A stretch of 27,770 nucleotides of DNA, from contig CAJUQJ010000049.1 in NCBI GenBank assembly GCA_910588215.1, positions 1-27,770 on the forward strand, read 5' to 3'. The translations under genes were made by a program, and so were the position numbers. This document shows, piece by piece, positions 23,888-27,770 of the stretch. The stretch is from an uncultured Lachnospiraceae bacterium (GTDB lineage: Bacteria; Bacillota; Clostridia; Lachnospirales; Lachnospiraceae). Below the pieces are notes generated by a model. That model did no database searches and was not told the DNA's origin. It saw only the letters and a list, made by a program, of their open reading frames with translations. Each line of letters opens with the position of its first letter. Position 1 is the stretch's first letter.

Positions 23888-24174
23888 CCCGGCAGCAGGA
23901 CAGCCGCCGGGAGCAACTAAAACGGCCATGCTGACCATGGGCGGCGTGAGGGTCCAAAGCCCCTACAAACTGTTGATGGGTTGCACTGGTGCAAAAAGTA
24001 CCTACCAGGGAAGCGTACACGCCTATTCTTCCCAGGTAGGCCGGGAACTAGAAAACCATGCCACGCCCCGGTGAAGTTATCCGGCGTTTAAAAGGTTGTA
24101 CGATAACACCCGGTATATTGCAAGCTGTCATCCTATAAAGCCGTAGGGCGTGATACGGACGGATGGCCGCTTGC
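23888..24174 (+). ncRNA. Candidate structured noncoding RNA
   Basis: A 324-base gap in a run of overlapping genes. Six helices are seen by eye: CCCGGC (23888-23893) with GCCGGG (23906-23911); AGGG (23949) with CCCT (23961); TTGCAC with GTGCAA (23981-23994); CCTACC-A-GGGAA (24001-24012) with TTCCC-A-GGTAGG (24029-24040), with GCGT/ACGC inside its loop; GTTATC (24076-24081) with GATAAC (24102-24107); and a three-part arm GCAAGC (24120), CATCC (24129), CCGTA (24141) with TACGG (24154), GGATG (24161), GCTTGC (24169). CGGCCAT (23923) can pair with ATGGCCG (24163) as an alternative closing helix. I do not recognise a family; strand is assumed from the neighbours. Confidence 0.55.
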
Positions 24175-24205
24175 GGTATGCGAAAACCAGAAAGGAGCGG
24201 TAAAC

Positions 24206-24448
24206 GTGGCGGATAAAATCAGATGTAAAGATTGTGAGTATTGCAAAGATTTTAGAAAAGTAGGCAATACAAGAGCGAGTTTTTCATGTGAACATCCAAA
24301 CCAGAAATATATTTTGAATTATTTCAATGAACATAGAATACAGAAAATGCCGGGATTTCTAGGATATGGCAAACCGTATTCGAGAGAAGTTCCCATAAAA
24401 ACATCCCCGGCGTGGTGCCCAAAGAAAAAGAAAGAGGGCAGGAAATAG
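24206..24448 (+). CDS. Small cysteine-rich mobile-element protein
   Basis: 80 residues from a GTG start after AAAGGAGCGG. The N-terminus has CKDCEYCKD, with further cysteines in FSCEHPN and AWCPKKKKEG. This is the arrangement of a small zinc ribbon or knuckle. The ending is strongly basic (KKKKEGRK). It is the first gene after the candidate structured RNA. Function unknown. Confidence 0.78.
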   Translation: MADKIRCKDCEYCKDFRKVGNTRASFSCEHPNQKYILNYFNEHRIQKMPGFLGYGKPYSREVPIKTSPAWCPKKKKEGRK

Positions 24449-24492
24449 CCGCTTACATCTATAAGCAAATAACAGAAAGCGAGGATTTAGGC

Positions 24493-24711
24493 ATGAAAAT
24501 CATGTTAAAAAGGGACACCGATTTGAAAGACCTTGAAACAAAGGTAAATGAAAACCTGGCCGCCCTGGAAGCAGACGGGGCGGAGATAATGGGAATTGAG
24601 CATGGAACGGAAACCTTGCCCGTCATCCGTGGAAAGGAGATTGCAGACCATAGGACTTCTTACACGGTGATGATTGTCTACGAACCGTCCAGGCCGGGGG
24701 CGTTGAAATGA
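24493..24711 (+). CDS. Small mobile-element protein of unknown function
   Basis: 72 residues from an ATG preceded by GAAAGCGAGGA. The longer frame that begins at 24412 has no ribosome site. The protein has a charged helix (TDLKDLETKVNENLAALEADG) and then strands (GAEIMGIEHG, SYTVMIVYEP). No family recognised. Its last 4 bases overlap the methyltransferase start (ATGA), so the two are coupled. Confidence 0.72.
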   Translation: MKIMLKRDTDLKDLETKVNENLAALEADGAEIMGIEHGTETLPVIRGKEIADHRTSYTVMIVYEPSRPGALK

Positions 24712-26024
24712 ACGCCGGGTTGACATTGGGGAGTCTTTTTGATGGGATAGCCGGGTTTCCCATGGCAGCAGGGCGGCACGGCATCAAGACTGTATGGACA
24801 AGCGAGATAGAGCCGAACTGTATAGACATAGCAGGGCGGCATTTCCCGGATGCCGTGAACCTGGGGGACATTACCGGGATAAAAGGCGGAGAAATCCCCG
24901 TGGTGGATATTATCAGTTTCGGAAGCCCTTGCCAGGATTTAAGCGTGGCCGGGAAGCAGACGGGGCTTGACGGTTCCCGTTCCGGCCTATTCATGGAAGC
25001 CGTGCGGATTATACGGGAAATGAGGGAAAAGACAGATGGAGAATATCCAAAGTATATCATATGGGAAAATGTGGCCGGGGCTTTTTCAAGCAATAAGGGA
25101 GAGGATTTCCGCCGGGTCCTGGAAGAAATCACAGAAGCCAGTATTCCAATGCCTACAAGTGGGAAATGGGCATCCGCCGGATTGGTTGGAATTGAGGGAC
25201 CAGGGGGGGATTTGCGGACAGTCGCATGGCGGCAGCTTGACGCACAGTTTTGGGGAGTTCCCCAACGTAGAAAAAGAATCTACCTTGTCACAGATTTTAG
25301 AAATGGACGTGCCGGACAAATACTTTTTGAGTGCGAAAGCGTGTTGGGGTATTCTGTCACGGGCCGAGAAGAGGGAAAAGGAAGTTCCGACAATCCTAAA
25401 GATAGCCCTATTGGAGAGGATAGCGGAGGACTGGCAGAGGAACCAGGCGGACAAATGAAACTGGATTTCGGCAGGACGGCGGATAGGATTTATATAAATT
25501 CCAAGAAGAGCGCAACCCTTATGGGAACGGATGGGGGCGGCGGTGGGAGAACTGGCCTTTATCTGCTTCCAGTCTATACCATAGCTGGAAACGTCATAGG
25601 CAGGGATGAAAAGAACGGCGGAAACCAATTAGGGATAAACCAGGACGTTGCCCCGACACTCACAAGCACGGACCGGCACGCCGTAGCCTACACACAAAGC
25701 GGTTATGCAGAGTTCAAGGAGGGCGTGGGGACCATAAAAAAGAGCCGTGGGGCAGCAGGGGGAGGAAGCGAAACCCTTGCCGTGATAATTGAGCGGATTG
25801 CCGCAGCGGTAAAGTACCGGGTCCGCCGCCTTACGCCGCTTGAATGTGAACGCCTGGACGGGTTCCCGGATTACTGGACAAGGTACGGGGCATCCGGCAG
25901 GGAAATGTCAGATAATGCCCGTTACATGGCCCTGGGAAACAGTATTGCGGTTCCGTGTGCAGAGCGTGTATTTATCGGCATAATCAGAGCAGAAAGAGAG
26001 GAAAAGGAAATATGGAAAATGTAA
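24708..26024 (+). CDS. DNA (cytosine-5-)-methyltransferase
   Basis: 438 residues, complete. Motif I is LGSLFDGIAGF (7-17). Motif IV has the catalytic Cys75 in GSPCQDLS. Motif VI is WENVAGAF (ENV, 120-122) and motif VIII is QFWGVPQRRKRIYLV (QRRKR, 186-190). A target-recognition region follows (about 200-350), then motifs IX-X with RRLTPLECERLDGFPDYW and ARYMALGNSIAVPCAERV. No cognate restriction enzyme is next to it, so it is probably an orphan methyltransferase that protects the element's DNA from host restriction or alters its regulation. The recognition sequence cannot be read from sequence. Confidence 0.95.
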   Translation: MNAGLTLGSLFDGIAGFPMAAGRHGIKTVWTSEIEPNCIDIAGRHFPDAVNLGDITGIKGGEIPVVDIISFGSPCQDLSVAGKQTGLDGSRSGLFMEAVRIIREMREKTDGEYPKYIIWENVAGAFSSNKGEDFRRVLEEITEASIPMPTSGKWASAGLVGIEGPGGDLRTVAWRQLDAQFWGVPQRRKRIYLVTDFRNGRAGQILFECESVLGYSVTGREEGKGSSDNPKDSPIGEDSGGLAEEPGGQMKLDFGRTADRIYINSKKSATLMGTDGGGGGRTGLYLLPVYTIAGNVIGRDEKNGGNQLGINQDVAPTLTSTDRHAVAYTQSGYAEFKEGVGTIKKSRGAAGGGSETLAVIIERIAAAVKYRVRRLTPLECERLDGFPDYWTRYGASGREMSDNARYMALGNSIAVPCAERVFIGIIRAEREEKEIWKM

Positions 26025-26212
26025 TGGTTATAGGAATGAAAACCGTGATAGTGGTTTTGGGCGCGGTTCTTTACATTGCTCTTGCCCGGACAGCAATCAT
26101 ATATTCATTGGGGGCAAACAAAAGCCCAAAAGGCAGCCGTATATTCTTTGGCATACTAGGCGTGGCTATGATTTATGTATTTGTCCATATGTGTATTTAT
26201 TTGCATAAGTAA
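26012..26212 (+). CDS. Small two-helix membrane protein
   Basis: 66 residues from an ATG after GAAAGAGAGGAAAAGG. It has two hydrophobic segments (about 5-28 and 44-62) with a short basic loop (ANKSPKGSR) between them. The start overlaps the end of the methyltransferase gene by 13 bases in another frame. No family recognised. Confidence 0.75.
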   Translation: MENVMVIGMKTVIVVLGAVLYIALARTAIIYSLGANKSPKGSRIFFGILGVAMIYVFVHMCIYLHK

Positions 26213-26222
26213 GGCGGCGGTT

Positions 26223-26522
26223 ATGACAGTACGGGACTTTTTAGAAATTATACATAATTCGGACAATCTGATGATTGTACGGGATGCGGAAAGCGAAGCA
26301 GGGCAGGAAACCATATACAAAGGGTATAAGGCATTGCTGACACATGACCCCGTAGCGGATGCCGTTCTGGATGCCCAGGTGAAACGGTTTAGGGCATCCC
26401 CAGAAATCCGGCATAAGGAATGGAAAGACCGGGGACTGATGCCGCCAATGGAGCCGGAGAAAACGCCGGATTTCCGTTTTTCTGATTTGCAGATGACCCT
26501 ATATTACAAAATCATCATTTAG
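26223..26522 (+). CDS. Mobile-element protein of unknown function
   Basis: 99 residues from the ATG at 26223, after AAGGCGGCGG. The N-terminus (TVRDFLEIIHNSDNLMIVRDAES) looks like a mixed alpha/beta fold with the start of a strand pair, followed by ETIYKGYKALLTHDP and VLDAQVKRFRASPEIRH. Small proteins with this opening are frequent in Clostridial integrative elements. No function is known to me. Confidence 0.72.
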   Translation: MTVRDFLEIIHNSDNLMIVRDAESEAGQETIYKGYKALLTHDPVADAVLDAQVKRFRASPEIRHKEWKDRGLMPPMEPEKTPDFRFSDLQMTLYYKIII

Positions 26523-26534
26523 GAGGAATGGAAG

Positions 26535-26681
26535 ATGGCGGAAATGAAAGTAAAGGTGGAAATAACCGACTGGACGGAGTTCAAGGAAAAGATTGCCAGG
26601 ATAAAAAAGGTTATGCGGCGGCGTGCCTGGATAAACGGCCAGAGGGCCGGGAAAGCGAGGAAAAGAGGATGGACAGATTAA
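26535..26681 (+). CDS. 48-residue basic microprotein
   Basis: The ATG at 26535 follows a perfect AGGAGG by 8 bases. The protein has an acidic first third (KVKVEITDWTEFKEK) and a very basic second half (IARIKKVMRRRAWINGQ, AGKARKRGW). It overlaps the next gene by 13 bases in another frame. The clear ribosome site makes it likely to be translated; a longer frame across the same DNA with no good site was rejected. Confidence 0.6.
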   Translation: MAEMKVKVEITDWTEFKEKIARIKKVMRRRAWINGQRAGKARKRGWTD

Positions 26682-27007
26682 GGGCGGCGGAAGCAAAGTA
26701 TAAAAGCTATACGCCTATCAATGGCGTGGTGGAGCCGGATTTTCTGGAATATCTGAAAGAGACATTCCGAAAGTGGCAGCAGTACCACATAGAGGGTGTG
26801 GCGTTGGGCAGCCGTGAGATTGCAAAGCTGTCAAACGTGGTGGAGGGGGCAAGGATAAATTCCCGTTTTGGGTTTGAGAAGTTCGCCCACCGTTTCACGG
26901 ATGAAGAGGGGGAAGAGTGGTTCTCTTTGATGATTTATAAGAACCGGGAAGAAATGGAAATTGATGCAGAACCTTTATATTGTTTTGCATCCAGGATTCA
27001 CAGATAG
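26669..27007 (+). CDS. Mobile-element protein of unknown function
   Basis: 112 residues from the ATG at 26669, after GAAAGCGAGGAAAAG. It begins with a charged helix (MDRLRAAEAKYKS), then FLEYLKETFRKWQQYHIEGVA and a C-terminal strand region (EEWFSLMIYKNREEMEI, LYCFASRIH). No family recognised. It overlaps the basic microprotein gene and is followed by the next gene after 17 bases. Confidence 0.7.
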   Translation: MDRLRAAEAKYKSYTPINGVVEPDFLEYLKETFRKWQQYHIEGVALGSREIAKLSNVVEGARINSRFGFEKFAHRFTDEEGEEWFSLMIYKNREEMEIDAEPLYCFASRIHR

Positions 27008-27024
27008 AAAGAGAGGAAAAGGGC

Positions 27025-27543
27025 ATGGGATTATTAGATGGATTCACAAGTGACGGAACAGTGGACATGAAGTACACGGAATTTTACAAACTTATGAGGG
27101 AAGCGGCAAAGGCGGAGTTAATGGAAAATGCGGCCAGGTGCAACGTGCCCCATGAGTACGTCCGGGAAATGCTTACCGGGAAGATGGAAGCCCCGGAGAT
27201 TCTGCCGGAAGTGGAACCACACCCGGACTATGAGATTGAGAGCATGATTACATCCGCCAGGCGTTTCTTGCGTATGCTGCCAGATGAAGAGCGGTTGGAA
27301 AAGGGCGTGGAAACCTTAAAAAGTATCGTGGAACTGGCAGAACGGGAACGGCTTAATGAAATCATTCTGGACAATGCGGAAAAGTTAAAGGCCAGGGAAG
27401 CCGCCGGGGAAAAGAAAAGGACGGAAACATGGAGTTGTGAAACGTGCGAGGATGGAAGTCATTATGAAGCGATAGACGGAACCGGGCAGCAGGACCAGGA
27501 CCCGGACGGGGAAAAGGAGGATGGAAGCCATGGCAATGAATGA
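27025..27543 (+). CDS. Mobile-element protein with acidic, Cys-containing tail
   Basis: 172 residues from an ATG after GAAAGAGAGGAAAAGGGC. The first 130 residues are mostly helical (DMKYTEFYKLMREAAKAELM, SMITSARRFLRMLPDEERLEKG, KSIVELAERERLNEIILDN). The tail has one WSCETCEDGSH motif and is rich in Asp, Glu and Gly. No family recognised. The last 14 bases overlap the next gene. Confidence 0.7.
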   Translation: MGLLDGFTSDGTVDMKYTEFYKLMREAAKAELMENAARCNVPHEYVREMLTGKMEAPEILPEVEPHPDYEIESMITSARRFLRMLPDEERLEKGVETLKSIVELAERERLNEIILDNAEKLKAREAAGEKKRTETWSCETCEDGSHYEAIDGTGQQDQDPDGEKEDGSHGNE

Positions 27544-27770
27544 GTTAAGGACAGAGGTTGAAGCCGCCGCCCAGGCAGAACTGAACCGGGCAAACGAAAA
27601 GTTCCCTTTATTCAATAGCCGCCATGAGGGTTACGCCGTGACCCTGGAAGAATTGGAGGAAGCAAAGGAAGCCATGGAAAACGTGGAATCTTCCCTTGCC
27701 GTGTTGTGGGATGGAGTAAGAGGGAAAAAGATAGCTTGTTTCCTGGTGGAAGATGCAAAGCCAATGGCGA
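27530..27770 (+). CDS. Partial mobile-element gene running off the window
   Basis: The ATG at 27530 follows GGAGG by 9 bases; an ATG at 27536 in the same frame is less well placed. At least 80 codons are open to the window end with no stop. The visible part is helical and acidic (MNELRTEVEAAAQAEL, VTLEELEEAKEAMENVE) followed by LAVLWDGVRGKKIACFLVED. No family recognised. Confidence 0.65.
   Translation, partial: MAMNELRTEVEAAAQAELNRANEKFPLFNSRHEGYAVTLEELEEAKEAMENVESSLAVLWDGVRGKKIACFLVEDAKPMA

Noticed and set aside
23874..24074. A 66-codon open frame starting inside the end of the preceding gene
   Set aside because: The ATG has no ribosome site, the product has no recognisable fold, and the frame lies across the hairpins of the candidate structured RNA. 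It is probably a chance frame.
26528..26668. A longer start for the gene at 26669
   Set aside because: The extra residues overlap the microprotein at 26535 in another frame and lack a ribosome site; the ATG at 26669 has the recurrent gene-start module.
1..27770. CRISPR array, tRNA, rRNA, retron or diversity-generating retroelement
   Set aside because: No regularly spaced repeats, no tRNA cloverleaf or rRNA-like sequence, and no reverse transcriptase gene were seen.

Overview
The window reads as a chromosomal segment of a gut-type Firmicute, most likely a Lachnospiraceae (Clostridium cluster XIVa) relative. The evidence is indirect: a MutS2 protein, a VanW-family protein, a class II GalT beside GalK, an AIR-synthase/HypE-like protein, AGGAGG-type ribosome sites and many extended -10 promoters. 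No rRNA or tRNA gene was seen, so the genus is not settled.

Layout. Positions 1-3240 hold an OmpR-type response regulator and mutS2 on the minus strand, followed by tandem hairpins at the left edge. Positions 3247-7640 are an accessory cluster: a truncated Uma2-like nuclease gene, a ClbS/DfsB-type protein, a WYL-domain repressor/activator, a DUF3788 protein, a GyrI-like protein, a DUF3796 membrane protein with an XRE regulator, and a relic of a second GyrI-like gene. Positions 7693-21832 are housekeeping chromosome: a PhoR-like sensor kinase, trmL, an Lrp-type regulator with an aminotransferase, an AIR-synthase-like gene, a VanW gene with an unlisted 33-residue membrane microprotein upstream, a TPR-like membrane protein, a DEDD exonuclease, a small XRE regulator, galK-galT with an AraC regulator, and a CheY-HPt phosphorelay pair. 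Positions about 22000-27770 are the start of a mobile element (integrative element or prophage; no integrase or relaxase is inside the window). It is a dense plus-strand run of small overlapping genes that includes a PAPS-reductase-like PP-loop protein and a DNA cytosine-5 methyltransferase.

How the genes work together. Three promoters in the accessory cluster (before the ClbS-like gene, before the WYL gene, and before DUF3788) share the same architecture: an inverted repeat of the form TGACA-N5-TGTCA, exactly 12 nt, then an extended -10 box. The third copy is degenerate and sits before the WYL gene itself. This suggests one small regulon run by the WYL protein. The DUF3796-XRE pair has its own TTGACA/TATATT promoter covered by a perfect 12-bp inverted repeat. 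The galK-galT operon has a TTGACA promoter with a 21-bp palindrome just upstream, next to the AraC gene.

The best candidates for something undescribed are (1) a roughly 290-nt, strongly base-paired, apparently noncoding stretch at 23888-24174 inside the tightly packed mobile-element gene run, (2) the WYL three-promoter regulon, (3) a leader at 22037-22143 with mutually exclusive hairpins ahead of the mobile-element genes, and (4) a recurrent gene-start module (GAAAGCGAGGAA) in front of six mobile-element genes. All pairings, operators and promoters were found by eye; none was computed or searched.
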